Below are positions 7,182 through 16,120 of a stretch of 64,000 nucleotides of DNA, piece after piece. The DNA lies in NCBI RefSeq assembly GCF_002726155.1, contig NZ_PBSH01000005.1, positions 2,659-66,658 on the forward strand, written 5' to 3'. The position numbers and the translations under genes were made by a program. Position 1 is the stretch's first letter; the number at the start of each line of letters is the position of its first letter. This stretch comes from Alcanivorax sp. (GTDB taxonomy: Bacteria; Pseudomonadota; Gammaproteobacteria; Pseudomonadales; Alcanivoracaceae). The notes beneath the pieces were generated by a model that was not told the DNA's origin, did not search any database, and worked only from the letters and a program-made list of their open reading frames with translations.

Positions 7182-7467
7182 TCACAACTCGGATGCCTTT
7201 TGAAACAGCAATGCCTGAGCCGCCTTAATCTCACGCATCGCCTCTATGATCGTTGCTTCCAAGCCGGCCCAGGTCGGCATTGATCTTCACTAGCTCCAGT
7301 ACAGCCTCCTGATCCGCCACTCCTATCACTGGCGTCCCAAGGCCCACATTCCGCAGATAAGTGGAAACACTGAGGCCTGCACTTTTAGCTTTGTCTCCTA
7401 TGGCCTTCTTTTCTTCTGGGAGAACCAGAACCTTTATCGGCTCGACTGACTTTCTAGTTATCGACAC
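7182..7467 (-). pseudogene. traJ: Degenerate traJ (oriT-binding relaxosome protein)
   Basis: TraJ of RP4 binds the oriT inverted repeat and recruits the TraI relaxase. The intact part (7231-7467, 78 residues) reads VLVLPEEKKAIGDKAKSAGL then SVSTYLRNVGLGTP and LVKINADLGRLG, matching the TraJ/MobC ribbon-helix-helix family. I favour the GTG at 7467, which has AGGAG five bases upstream, over a longer frame running into oriT. Right after DLGRLG the family normally continues with a GLLK-W segment; here the frame instead ends after nine unrelated residues. The other frame continues LEATIIEAMREIKAAQALLF to a stop at 7182, resembling the family C-terminus. A small deletion with frameshift is the simplest reading. 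Confidence 0.7.
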
Positions 7468-7534
7468 GACTTCTCCTTTGCGGCGGTAGCCGCTGCCTCG
7501 CAGAGCAGGACCCGTTGAGCACTTGTTGCGAATT

Positions 7535-7595
7535 AGGGATGTGAAGTGGTCGCCCTGATTTATCAGGGTGGCCACCTTCACCTATCCTGCCCTTG
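7535..7595. other. RP4/IncP-type origin of transfer (oriT)
   Basis: The CCTTCACCTATCCTGCCC segment (7574-7591) contains the RP4 nic sequence; cleavage would fall between G7589 and C7590. Upstream, GGGATGTGAAGTGG parallels the RP4 GGACAGTGAAGAAGG, and the GTGAAG/CTTCAC pair brackets an inverted repeat (cgccctgat/atcagggtg). Placement beside traJ, with the repeat on the traJ side, is as in RP4. A matching relaxase is absent from the window. Confidence 0.85.
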
Positions 7596-7705
7596 TTTAA
7601 ACCACTTTTACTCCAAGGTTGAGTGTCGCACGCTTCAAGCAAAGCCCGCTATTTCCACGCTTATTCAATGCTGATAGCCTTGGTTAAAGGGAAATCACGG
7701 GATAG

Positions 7706-7794
7706 CAGCGAAAAAACAGCGTTATCCGCTGGATATCGGATAAAAATAGGCTTCCAGAAGCGCTAAAAAAGCGATCCAACAGCGAAAAAACAGC
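7706..7794. repeat. Two 15-bp direct repeats beyond oriT
   Basis: CAGCGAAAAAACAGC occurs at 7706-7720 and 7780-7794, 74 bp apart, on the side of nic where TraK-type accessory proteins bind in RP4. The binding role is a guess from location. Confidence 0.45.
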
Positions 7795-7865
7795 ATTCAC
7801 CCAAGTCCGCCAAATTTGCATCTATGGCGCTGCGATGGATGAATACTGGAAACAGGAGTTTGGCT

Positions 7866-8033
7866 ATGGAATCGATCAGCTCACCCAAGGCGAAGCCGGG
7901 CACCTCAAAGCGGCTCAATCCGTTGACGCCATCCGAGATCGAATCACTGCGGCAAGAGTCAAAGCGCGATCTGAAGAGAATGCAAAAACGGCTTCGCCTT
8001 CGCAAAGCCCAGAGAGAAGCCGAGCAGGTGTAA
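7866..8033 (+). CDS. Small basic protein beside oriT, possibly frameshifted
   Basis: A 55-residue, strongly charged helical protein (MESISSPKAKPGTSKRLNPL, then LTPSEIESLRQESKRDLKR and a Lys/Arg-rich end). AGGAG eight bases before the ATG at 7866 is a very good ribosome site, which makes this frame more credible than the overlapping 109-codon frame at 7835-8164. After the stop at 8031-8033, that other frame continues with a similar coiled-coil-like sequence (RTQAEAENLAQAQASLAEAA) to 8164. The two may therefore be one gene split by a one-base shift near 8030. It lies where RP4 has traK, but no similarity to TraK is visible. Function unknown. Confidence 0.45.
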   Translation: MESISSPKAKPGTSKRLNPLTPSEIESLRQESKRDLKRMQKRLRLRKAQREAEQV

Positions 8034-8164
8034 GGACGCAGGCTGAGGCTGAAAATTTGGCCCAGGCGCAGGCGTCTTTGGCTGAGGCTGCAGAAATTGA
8101 TAAACGCTACGATTCTGTTTTTCAGAACTACCTTGAGGCCAAAGCCAGGCTCCAGCCCTGGTGA

Positions 8165-8538
8165 TGACGCCAAGCTCTCCTACCGGTTAGTGGCCCCGGA
8201 AACCCCTTTTACTGATTAACCTTCACCAAGCGGCCTCTATTCCTTTCTGCTGCGCTTTCTCTCTTGATCCCGCTCCCGCGCCGAAGGCGCTAAAAAAGAG
8301 CTTTTGCGGCCTTTGGCCGCGCATTATCAGGCAGCCGCAGGCCGGGCGAAGCAAGGAACGAGTGGAGGGAGGGTGCGCCGGTAGGCGTAAAACGGTTAAC
8401 GATACGCGGCATCCCGTTAACTGGCCGCCAAGCCTACCAAGCGTTAAAGAATATATTTAAGTTAAATCGCGCGCGCGCGTTACGGCGCAGCGGTCGCCCA
8501 TACAGCCCTTGTCGTTACTAGGTTTCCAAAAAGTGCTT
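8165..8538. other. Non-coding region left of the iterons
   Basis: It holds two GC-rich hairpins (for example gcggcc-ttt-ggccgc at 8306-8320), a GTTAAC-containing inverted repeat near 8394-8422 and an AT-rich patch (8447-8466) followed by alternating CG. The AT-rich patch next to the iterons could be the origin unwinding element. Confidence 0.4.
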
Positions 8539-8673
8539 GTGTGTGAAAGTACGAAGGTGGGTGTGTGTGATAGTACAAGCCAATTCACAGGGTTAGCGTG
8601 TGTGAAAGTACATGCCAATTCACAGGCCACCCGGTTATCCACAAGAACCCCAAAGCACGTACCTTTACACACG
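8539..8673. other. Plasmid-type replication origin: iterons and DnaA box
   Basis: Three direct copies of GTGTGTGAAAGTAC (8539-8552, 8563-8576 with one mismatch, 8598-8611) are seen; the last two belong to a 30-bp repeat that also includes CCAATTCACAGG. A degenerate inverted copy lies at 8660-8673. A consensus DnaA box TTATCCACA is at 8635-8643. This sits directly after the 3' end of repA, as in iteron plasmids. Confidence 0.75.
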
Positions 8674-9576
8674 CTTGCGCTTTGCTTGCCTGCGTTTATG
8701 TTGGGCTTGGTGAGCGATGACAGGAGCATGAGGCCGTCCGTCAAGTATGTCATTGATCTCGGCTCGCCTTCCCTCGGGGCCAGCGGCGTAAAAGGTTACG
8801 AGGTCTCGATCGGCATCGTAGGCCAGGAGATAGCCGGGCAGAGCCCCGCTTTCGGCTAGGACTTTGATACCCCTGCGAAACTCCCGGAGTGAAGCTGTGC
8901 TGCCGCTTTTCTCCAAGAGTGTGGCAAGCTTTACACGCCAATGCGGTTGGTTTCCGCAGTGTTTACGGGCCAACTCATAGATACGACGATCAAGCGCCTT
9001 TCGTAGCCGGAAGTAATCGCGACTCAACGTTAACACCTGCATGGCCTCGACCGACCGAAACAACCATTCAGGCAGCGTCACCTCTACCGCAACCATCCGG
9101 CTATCATTTGGTGACTTCTCCACAACACGCCAAGAATCGACCAAACCAAATCCTCGCCGCTCGCGCCGGCCATTTGTCTTTATATTGGTTTCAATACGCG
9201 TACCACTGAGCCGGCGCAGCATGTCTGCAGCCCGCTGATAACCGATCCCAGATGTTGGCCGGTTAGTAACGGTCAGAAAGTCATGCATGACAAAGCGAAT
9301 CGTACGCGAAGTTTCCCGATCCCGGTTCTTAGCCTCCACCACCTGGCTGATACAATAGATCCATAGATCTTTGTCGTGGATAGTCGCACGCCCAGTTGCT
9401 CCAGGAAGCACGGTGACAGTGTTACCGCTTCGTTCATAATTACGAATGCGTTTGTCGCCGGCCTTCAAGGCGAACAACGGGTGCTCCATGCTGACCATGT
9501 CGTCTTTAGGGGCTACGTCCAGTATATCGGCTACAAAGAAGTCGCCTTGCCGGTTCCGCTCCGGCAGTAGGGCCAT
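8665..9576 (-). CDS. repA: Replication initiator protein A (plasmid/ICE type)
   Basis: The 303-residue product matches the replication-initiator-A family found on broad-host-range plasmids and Tn4371-like integrative elements. Conserved stretches are LDVAPKDDMVSMEHPLFALK near residue 19, KDLWIYCISQVVEA near 70, a RAADMLRRLSGTRIETN helix-turn-helix-like segment near 118, and LSRDYFRLRKALDRRIYELARKH near 185. It should bind the adjacent iterons and recruit DnaA/helicase. It starts four bases after the alpA-like gene ends, so the two are probably coupled. The last residues are strongly basic. An initiator in an integrated element suggests an excised, replicating form. Confidence 0.85.
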   Translation of the reverse strand: MALLPERNRQGDFFVADILDVAPKDDMVSMEHPLFALKAGDKRIRNYERSGNTVTVLPGATGRATIHDKDLWIYCISQVVEAKNRDRETSRTIRFVMHDFLTVTNRPTSGIGYQRAADMLRRLSGTRIETNIKTNGRRERRGFGLVDSWRVVEKSPNDSRMVAVEVTLPEWLFRSVEAMQVLTLSRDYFRLRKALDRRIYELARKHCGNQPHWRVKLATLLEKSGSTASLREFRRGIKVLAESGALPGYLLAYDADRDLVTFYAAGPEGRRAEINDILDGRPHAPVIAHQAQHKRRQAKRKRV

Positions 9577-9580
9577 TCTG

Positions 9581-9811
9581 TTAACCCTCTACGGTGTAAC
9601 CAGGCCGGCTGGCTTGAATGCCAGACGACTTGCGCTCCTCAATCCACTCCTCAACCTCGGCCAAATCCCATGCCACATTTCTGCTAGTCAATGCGATCCG
9701 GCGCGGGAAGTCACCTCGCTGCTCCATGTTAAAAATTGTCCGTGACGCCAGCGGGATCATCTTCAGGAGCGTTTTTTTATTGATCAGTCTCTTGCTGGTC
9801 ATGGTTTCCAT
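9581..9811 (-). CDS. AlpA-like helix-turn-helix regulator
   Basis: This 76-residue protein has the excisionase/AlpA DNA-binding pattern: LINKKTLLKMIPLASRTIFN, then MEQRGDFPRRIALTSRNVAW and DLAEVEEWIEERK. AlpA proteins activate excision or replication genes of integrated elements. The start at 9811 (METMTSKRL) is chosen for its GGAGG ten bases upstream and because the 74-bp control repeat begins immediately beyond it; the longer frame runs through that repeat. It is the first gene of the repA operon. Confidence 0.85.
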   Translation of the reverse strand: METMTSKRLINKKTLLKMIPLASRTIFNMEQRGDFPRRIALTSRNVAWDLAEVEEWIEERKSSGIQASRPGYTVEG

Positions 9812-9826
9812 TTTTCTGCCTCCAAA

Positions 9827-9900
9827 TGTTTCTGAAGGCTTTATGGTGCCCAGCAGTTCCCGTTGCCGTAGACAGAATGATTGGATACATTGGTTGACAT
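9827..9900. repeat. Control-region repeat, copy B (divergent alpA / 9899 gene)
   Basis: This copy fills the whole space between the divergent alpA-like gene and the gene starting at 9899, so it should hold both promoters. It is about 85 percent identical by eye to 7031-7104. Recombination between the two copies would remove traJ, oriT, the origin and repA. Confidence 0.8.
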
Positions 9901-11191
9901 GGAAAATCACCGTATCCAAATTGTGCCAGGATGTAATCCGATCATCTCGGCGGCTATTGAGAACCTCCAGGATCGATGGCGTCAATATTCCAACCGTTCG
10001 AAGAGCAAGCCTCTTGCTGGACTGCTAGAGGAGATCATCGATCCTGCCTTATCCGAATACGCGAAGAAAATTCCGCGAAACTATCTGCCTTACATCCTTG
10101 GCTCAGGACAGGATGGGCCACTCAGCGAGATTGTCAGAACGAAGCCTGTCGGTGCGGAGCTCGCCCAGCGAAATTTGATTAGAGAGTTCGAAAATGCATC
10201 GAGTAACCCAGCGTTTAGCAACCCAGCATTTGTCGCCACCTTGGAGACATTAGTCGAGTTACTATGGGCTTGCTCTGATAAGCGCGCTCGGCATACCAAG
10301 GTGAGGGGCCTGAATGGTCAGCGCCGTGCACAAGAATTTTGCCGGTTTTGTGGAAAGCCATCCGAACTCGCTGCATATGCAGCTGGCAGTGATTCGGTAG
10401 ACATATACCACAAATCAACAACACTCCAGCTTAGCAGCACCCATTGTCACGAGCATCGAGTGAAGTTGCCCACCGGCAAATGGAATCCGGCATACAAGTC
10501 AGCATCAATGTCGGTCGCCAAGTTCGATTTAGAACTGGACAGGCTCACTCGGCAATCAAGGAATTATGAGACGCTTTCAGCGAGCTCTGGTGATCCTTTG
10601 GTAGATCAGTATATATACCAATATGTCCATCGATTCGGGTTCCGGCCAGGCGACAAGGCCGAAATGCGAAATCATGCTCGTGGGATCGTTGACGCAAAAT
10701 TATCGGATCACAAGAAACGGGTTTTGGTACTCCAGCAGCAAGGCCTTAATCAATCAAACATTGCAACCATATTGAACGTTAGTCGCCAATCGATATCAAA
10801 AAGTTTAGCGTCGACCCCGGAGAAATTCCTCGCTATATCAGCGAGTTCGAGTCATCACCCCGGATTCAATGACGAGTTTCGGACAAAAATTCGCGATATT
10901 GAGCCACGCATCATGGACTGGCTAGATGATCCCAACATAACCGACATCATGCTAAATCCTGATGGCAGACTCTGGCTCACACGAGAGAACCGGTCTAAAG
11001 CAGAGCTTGGCACCATTATAGAAAGCAGCCAGGCCAAATTGATCATTGCGACCTTCGCAGCTGAAGCGCAAATCAGCCCAGACGCTGGCCAAACTCTGGA
11101 ATGCGAGCTGCCAGGCTTATTGCGCCTCGTGGCGTGGCTCACGCCGATAGTAGAGAGCCCAACCTTCGCAATTCGGAAAATGGCTCAATAA
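9899..11191 (+). CDS. Zinc-motif/HTH protein fused to a truncated TrbB N-terminus
   Basis: This 430-residue protein has two unrelated parts. Residues 1-310 are of unknown family, with a possible zinc site (CRFCGK near 150 and STHCHEHR near 185) and a clear helix-turn-helix (LVLQQQGLNQSNIATILNVSRQSIS). The last 105 residues match the N-terminal domain of TrbB, the transfer ATPase: DIMLNPDGRLWLTRENRS and WLTPIVESPTFAIRK. The TrbB part stops after FAIRKMAQ, before the Walker A motif, so it cannot be an ATPase. The start at 9899 lies at the edge of control repeat B; a TTG at 9881 is possible. It probably arose by deletion between trbB and the integrase region. Confidence 0.7.
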   Translation: MENHRIQIVPGCNPIISAAIENLQDRWRQYSNRSKSKPLAGLLEEIIDPALSEYAKKIPRNYLPYILGSGQDGPLSEIVRTKPVGAELAQRNLIREFENASSNPAFSNPAFVATLETLVELLWACSDKRARHTKVRGLNGQRRAQEFCRFCGKPSELAAYAAGSDSVDIYHKSTTLQLSSTHCHEHRVKLPTGKWNPAYKSASMSVAKFDLELDRLTRQSRNYETLSASSGDPLVDQYIYQYVHRFGFRPGDKAEMRNHARGIVDAKLSDHKKRVLVLQQQGLNQSNIATILNVSRQSISKSLASTPEKFLAISASSSHHPGFNDEFRTKIRDIEPRIMDWLDDPNITDIMLNPDGRLWLTRENRSKAELGTIIESSQAKLIIATFAAEAQISPDAGQTLECELPGLLRLVAWLTPIVESPTFAIRKMAQ

Positions 11192-11208
11192 TAAGGGGGG
11201 TTCGGAAG

Positions 11209-12417
11209 TCATTCCATCAATCGCGGTTTCCCGATAGACCATTCATCGATCATATCCGCCCAGTCCTGCAGCATTTCGGTGCGCTGCTCACGGTATTCTG
11301 CCTTGTTGTAGATTGCTCTAACGCCCTTTTGTTCATGCGCAAGGCACTTTTCAATCCAGTCGGTGTTGTAGCCAGCCTCATGCAACAGCGTGCTGGCTGT
11401 CCGACGCAGATCATGCGGCCCAAACTTGGAAAGCGGCTTCCCGTCTTTTTGCGCTGCCTCATAGGTCATCGTCAGAATCTTGTTGAGCGTAGCCCCCCTC
11501 ATCGGAGTATCTGGCTCATACCGTGACGGCAGCACATAGTCTGATCCTCCCGCAAAGGTCTTTAGCGCAATGAAAATATCCAGAGCCTGCCGGGACAGGA
11601 ACACCAGGTGCGGGTTACCTCGCTTCATCCGCTCTTTGGGGATTGTCCAAAGAGCCTCACTGAAGTTGATCTCTCTCCAGGTCGCATTCGTCAGCTCGCT
11701 TTTACGCACCATTGTCAGCAAAAGCAGCTTGGCCGCAGCCCGATACGCCGGGCTTGTGCCGACACGCTCCAAGTACTGGTACATCAAGCCGATCTCTTCA
11801 GGCGTCAGCGCCCTATCTCGTGGCTCAAATTTTGCGATAGATGATGAGCGCACCAACTTTGCGGGATTATCCACCTTCTGACCACGCTCAATAGCCCAGC
11901 GAAAGACCTGCAGCACGATTTCACGTGCATGAACTGCTGTTGCCGGCGCCCCTCGCTCAACAATAGCGTCTACCAGCGCCCGCAAGTCCTCGTGAGTAAT
12001 CTCTGCCAGCTTCCAAGTACCGAATTTTGGCTTGAGTTCACGCTCGTAAACAGAGCGGCGCATGTCTCGGGTCGAGTCAGCCATTTGGTAGCCGCGTAGC
12101 CATTTTTGAGCCCACGCATCAAACGTTTCAGCGCCCTTTACCCGCGCTTTGTCACGGGCCTTTTCTTTCGCAGGAGATTTGCCGTCTGCCACCATCTTCT
12201 TGGCTTCATGAAGCCGTTCACGCGCTTCAGCCAGCGTGATACCACCGACGCCATAGCGACCAAAGGTGATGGTCTCCTGCCTGCCATTGATGGAGTAGTT
12301 GTAGCGAAACGAGATGGAGCCCGCCTTAGTGACGGCCACATAAAGGCCGTCGCGGTCATTTACCTTGTAGAGCCTATCCCTGGGCTTGAGATTACGCAGC
12401 TTGGTATCGGTCAGCAT
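11209..12417 (-). CDS. int: Tyrosine recombinase/integrase of the guaA island
   Basis: This 402-residue enzyme integrates and excises the island at guaA. The N-terminus (LTDTKLRNLKPRDRLYKVND) is the arm-binding DUF4102-type domain of P4-like integrases, followed by a core-binding domain. The catalytic domain shows the Arg in TMVRKSELTNATW, the GPHDLRR box, His in CLAHEQ and the nucleophile Tyr in AIYNKAEY. The full set of catalytic residues is visible and the length is normal, so it should be active. It is transcribed away from guaA and ends 15 bases after the convergent trbB-fusion gene. Confidence 0.93.
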   Translation of the reverse strand: MLTDTKLRNLKPRDRLYKVNDRDGLYVAVTKAGSISFRYNYSINGRQETITFGRYGVGGITLAEARERLHEAKKMVADGKSPAKEKARDKARVKGAETFDAWAQKWLRGYQMADSTRDMRRSVYERELKPKFGTWKLAEITHEDLRALVDAIVERGAPATAVHAREIVLQVFRWAIERGQKVDNPAKLVRSSSIAKFEPRDRALTPEEIGLMYQYLERVGTSPAYRAAAKLLLLTMVRKSELTNATWREINFSEALWTIPKERMKRGNPHLVFLSRQALDIFIALKTFAGGSDYVLPSRYEPDTPMRGATLNKILTMTYEAAQKDGKPLSKFGPHDLRRTASTLLHEAGYNTDWIEKCLAHEQKGVRAIYNKAEYREQRTEMLQDWADMIDEWSIGKPRLME

Positions 12418-12503
12418 TCGTCCTGCTCTTCATCAGTTTTGATACCATGCTCGAAAACCACTGAAAAAAAGGCGAATAATCCAATATAAACAGCAAGTTA
12501 AGG

Positions 12504-12518
12504 CCAATCAATACCATG
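12504..12518. repeat. 15-bp end repeat, candidate integrase arm site (right)
   Basis: CCAATCAATACCATG, identical to 525-539 and in the same orientation. Confidence 0.5.
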
Positions 12519-12655
12519 TAAAACGGAGAAAACACTACATGGTATCAGGGCCTTGTCATGGCATTGATGCCTGATAGTACCAACATTAATGCCATGAAAA
12601 AAATGTGCTTGGAGTGGCCATAAGGTGCCTGACAATGCCAGACAGAAAAACAAAA

Positions 12656-12677
12656 AAGCCCGCAATTACACGGGCTT
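12656..12677 (-). terminator. Rho-independent terminator serving guaA
   Basis: Stem AAGCCCG/CGGGCTT with an 8-base loop; on the minus strand it is followed by TTTTTTG. It lies 48 bases beyond the guaA stop but inside the island, so the element supplies guaA with a replacement terminator. Confidence 0.75.
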
Positions 12678-12724
12678 AGGTAGTATTTTATGCTCTTGAG
12701 TGCCAGTCAGTACCAAACAGGGAA

Positions 12725-12739
12725 TCATTCCCACTCAAT
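12725..12739. repeat. attR: attachment site at the guaA 3' end
   Basis: TCATTCCCACTCAAT encodes the last residues I-E-W-E and the stop of guaA on the minus strand. It pairs with 459-473. Confidence 0.85.
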
Positions 12740-14296
12740 CGTGGCAGGTGGCTTGGAGGAGATATCGTAGGTCACCCGACTGATGCCCGGGATCTCATTG
12801 ATGATACGGCTGGAAACCAGCTCCAGGAAATCATAGGGCAGATGCGCCCAGCGGGCCGTCATGAAGTCGATGGTTTCCACTGCGCGCAGGGCTACCACGT
12901 ATTCGTAGCGACGGGCATCGCCTACCACGCCCACTGACTTGACCGGCAGGAACACCGCGAAAGCCTGGCTGGTCTTGTGGTACAGACCGGCGGCGCGCAG
13001 TTCCTCGATAAAGATATGGTCCGCCAGACGCAGGGTGTCGGCGTATTCCTTCTTCACTTCCCCCAGAATACGCACGCCCAGACCCGGCCCCGGGAAGGGG
13101 TGGCGGTAGACCATGTCGTAGGGCAGACCCAGTTCCAAACCAATTTTGCGCACTTCATCCTTGAACAATTCACGCAAAGGCTCAACCAGCTTGAGCTTCA
13201 TGTCTTCCGGCAGGCCGCCCACGTTGTGGTGACTCTTGATCACATGCGCCTTGCCAGTCTTGCTGGCGGCAGATTCGATCACGTCCGGGTAGATGGTGCC
13301 CTGGGCCAGCCAGTTGGCGTTTTTCAGCTTGCCAGCTTCATCATCGAAGATCTCGATGAAGGTGTTGCCGATAATCTTGCGCTTCTTTTCCGGATCGGCT
13401 TCGCCGGCCAGCTTGCCGAGGAAATTATCTTCCGCATCCACGCGGATCACCTTAACGCCCATGTTGTCGGCAAACATTTCCATGACCTGGTCACCTTCCT
13501 GGTGACGCAGCAGACCGTTATCGACAAACACACAGGTGAGCTGATCACCGATCGCCTTGTGCAGCAGCGCCGCAACCACCGAAGAGTCCACACCGCCGGA
13601 CAAGCCCAGGATCACCTCGTCAGTGCCTACTTGGTCACGAATGGTATCGATGGCATCGCTGATGATATTGCTCGGGGTCCACAAGGCTTCACAATCGCAC
13701 AGCTCACGAACAAAGCGCTCCAGCAGACGGCCGCCCTGCAGCGTATGCGTCACTTCCGGGTGAAACTGGATACCATAAAAACGTTTTTCATCGTTGGCCA
13801 TGCCCGCAATGGGGCAGCTGCCCGTGGTGGCAGTGGCCACAAACCCTGCCGGCATTTCGCCGACACGGTCGCCGTGACTCATCCACACATCCAGAAATTC
13901 CTTGCCCTGCTCTTCGTGATCGACAATGCCATCCAGCAGCGCATTGGATTCCGCTTTTTCCACACGGGCGTAACCGAATTCGTGCTTCTCACCGGCAATC
14001 ACCTTGCCGCCAAGCTGTTCGGCCATGGTCTGCATGCCGTAACAGATACCCAGCACCGGGATACCCGCATCAAACACGGCCTGCGGAGCACGCGGTGTTT
14101 CCGCTGCAGTCACTGACTCCGGCCCACCAGAAAGGATGATGCCCTTGGGCGCAAACTCGCTGAGTTCTTCAGCGGTCATGTCGAAGGCACGAATCTCACA
14201 GTACACGCCAATTTCCCGCACGCGGCGAGCAATCAGCTGAGTGTATTGGGAACCGAAGTCCAGAATCAGGATGCGCTGGGCATGGATGTCTGTCAT
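12725..14296 (-). CDS. guaA: GMP synthetase (glutamine-hydrolysing)
   Basis: Converts XMP to GMP with glutamine and ATP, the last step of guanine nucleotide synthesis. Full length (523 residues). The class I amidotransferase domain has LGICYGMQ with the catalytic Cys near residue 85 and [10 protein letters not shown]; the ATP-pyrophosphatase domain has [11 protein letters not shown] near 233; the C-terminal dimerisation domain ends [17 protein letters not shown]. The final codons are intact even though an island has recombined there. It follows guaB in the same direction, but a terminator lies between them, so guaA may have its own promoter. Confidence 0.98.
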   Translation of the reverse strand: MTDIHAQRILILDFGSQYTQLIARRVREIGVYCEIRAFDMTAEELSEFAPKGIILSGGPESVTAAETPRAPQAVFDAGIPVLGICYGMQTMAEQLGGKVIAGEKHEFGYARVEKAESNALLDGIVDHEEQGKEFLDVWMSHGDRVGEMPAGFVATATTGSCPIAGMANDEKRFYGIQFHPEVTHTLQGGRLLERFVRELCDCEALWTPSNIISDAIDTIRDQVGTDEVILGLSGGVDSSVVAALLHKAIGDQLTCVFVDNGLLRHQEGDQVMEMFADNMGVKVIRVDAEDNFLGKLAGEADPEKKRKIIGNTFIEIFDDEAGKLKNANWLAQGTIYPDVIESAASKTGKAHVIKSHHNVGGLPEDMKLKLVEPLRELFKDEVRKIGLELGLPYDMVYRHPFPGPGLGVRILGEVKKEYADTLRLADHIFIEELRAAGLYHKTSQAFAVFLPVKSVGVVGDARRYEYVVALRAVETIDFMTARWAHLPYDFLELVSSRIINEIPGISRVTYDISSKPPATIEWE

Positions 14297-14392
14297 GGGG
14301 ATCTATCCCGGTGATTGCCGGCGATATTACAGCCGGATCTTGTTAGAACGGGCCTGACGCCAAATACCTGGCGCCTGACGCTTTAAAAACAA

Positions 14393-14421
14393 AAATCGGT
14401 CGAGCGCCGCTCGACCGATTT
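14393..14421 (-). terminator. Terminator between guaB and guaA
   Basis: A perfect 13-bp stem (aaatcggtcgagc/gctcgaccgattt) with a 3-base loop is followed on the minus strand by TTTTTGTTTTT. It should end or attenuate the guaB transcript before guaA. Confidence 0.85.
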
Positions 14422-14480
14422 CAGCATCTGGCATCTGGCTCCAAGCACCATGCTCTTAACCAGTTACACCAAAGTCCGAA

Positions 14481-16010
<1,530 letters not shown>

Positions 16011-16120
16011 CTAGAATGAGACAGGCACCCCGTTAAATTAAGCGGGCGATTATACGACATTACCGGCTAACCACACAATCACCGCTGGCAGGGTACAAAA
16101 AAACGGGCTACCCTCCCGCG

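Larger units (their letters stand above)
12418..12724. other. Right end of the island: integrase promoter and arm-type repeats
   Basis: No gene is seen. Several short repeats crowd the region: the ATACCATG element (12446-12453, 12511-12518, inverted at 12537-12543), TGCCTGACAATGCCAGAC (12627-12644, close to a sequence at 412-430) and GTCAGTACC (12706-12714). These are plausible integrase and excisionase sites. Confidence 0.5.
459..12739. mobile_element. Integrated mobilizable genomic island in the 3' end of guaA
   Basis: Flanking direct repeats at 459-473 and 12725-12739 carry the guaA 3' end, and a tyrosine recombinase gene lies beside the right repeat. The GMP synthetase gene is a documented integration hotspot for genomic islands. 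Inside are a restriction-modification system, plasmid-type replication and transfer genes (repA, trbJ, trbK, trbL, fragments of traJ and trbB), an RP4-like oriT and three KorB operators. The base composition and A/T-rich codons of the interior differ by eye from the GC-rich core genes that follow guaA. No relaxase, TraG, TrbE or TrbI gene is present, so it cannot transfer itself unless helped. It appears to be a reduced relative of IncP-like or Tn4371-like elements. Confidence 0.85.

Noticed and set aside
7763..8173. 136-codon minus-strand frame beyond oriT
   Set aside because: Opposite to a plus-strand gene with a better ribosome site; no conserved features.
8466..8480. CGCGCGCGCG run as a possible special structure
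   Set aside because: Short alternating run next to the origin; Z-DNA or a regulatory role cannot be supported from sequence alone.
12977..14116. 379-codon plus-strand frame opposite guaA
   Set aside because: Antisense shadow of a GC-rich conserved gene; His/Gln-rich product without any family feature.
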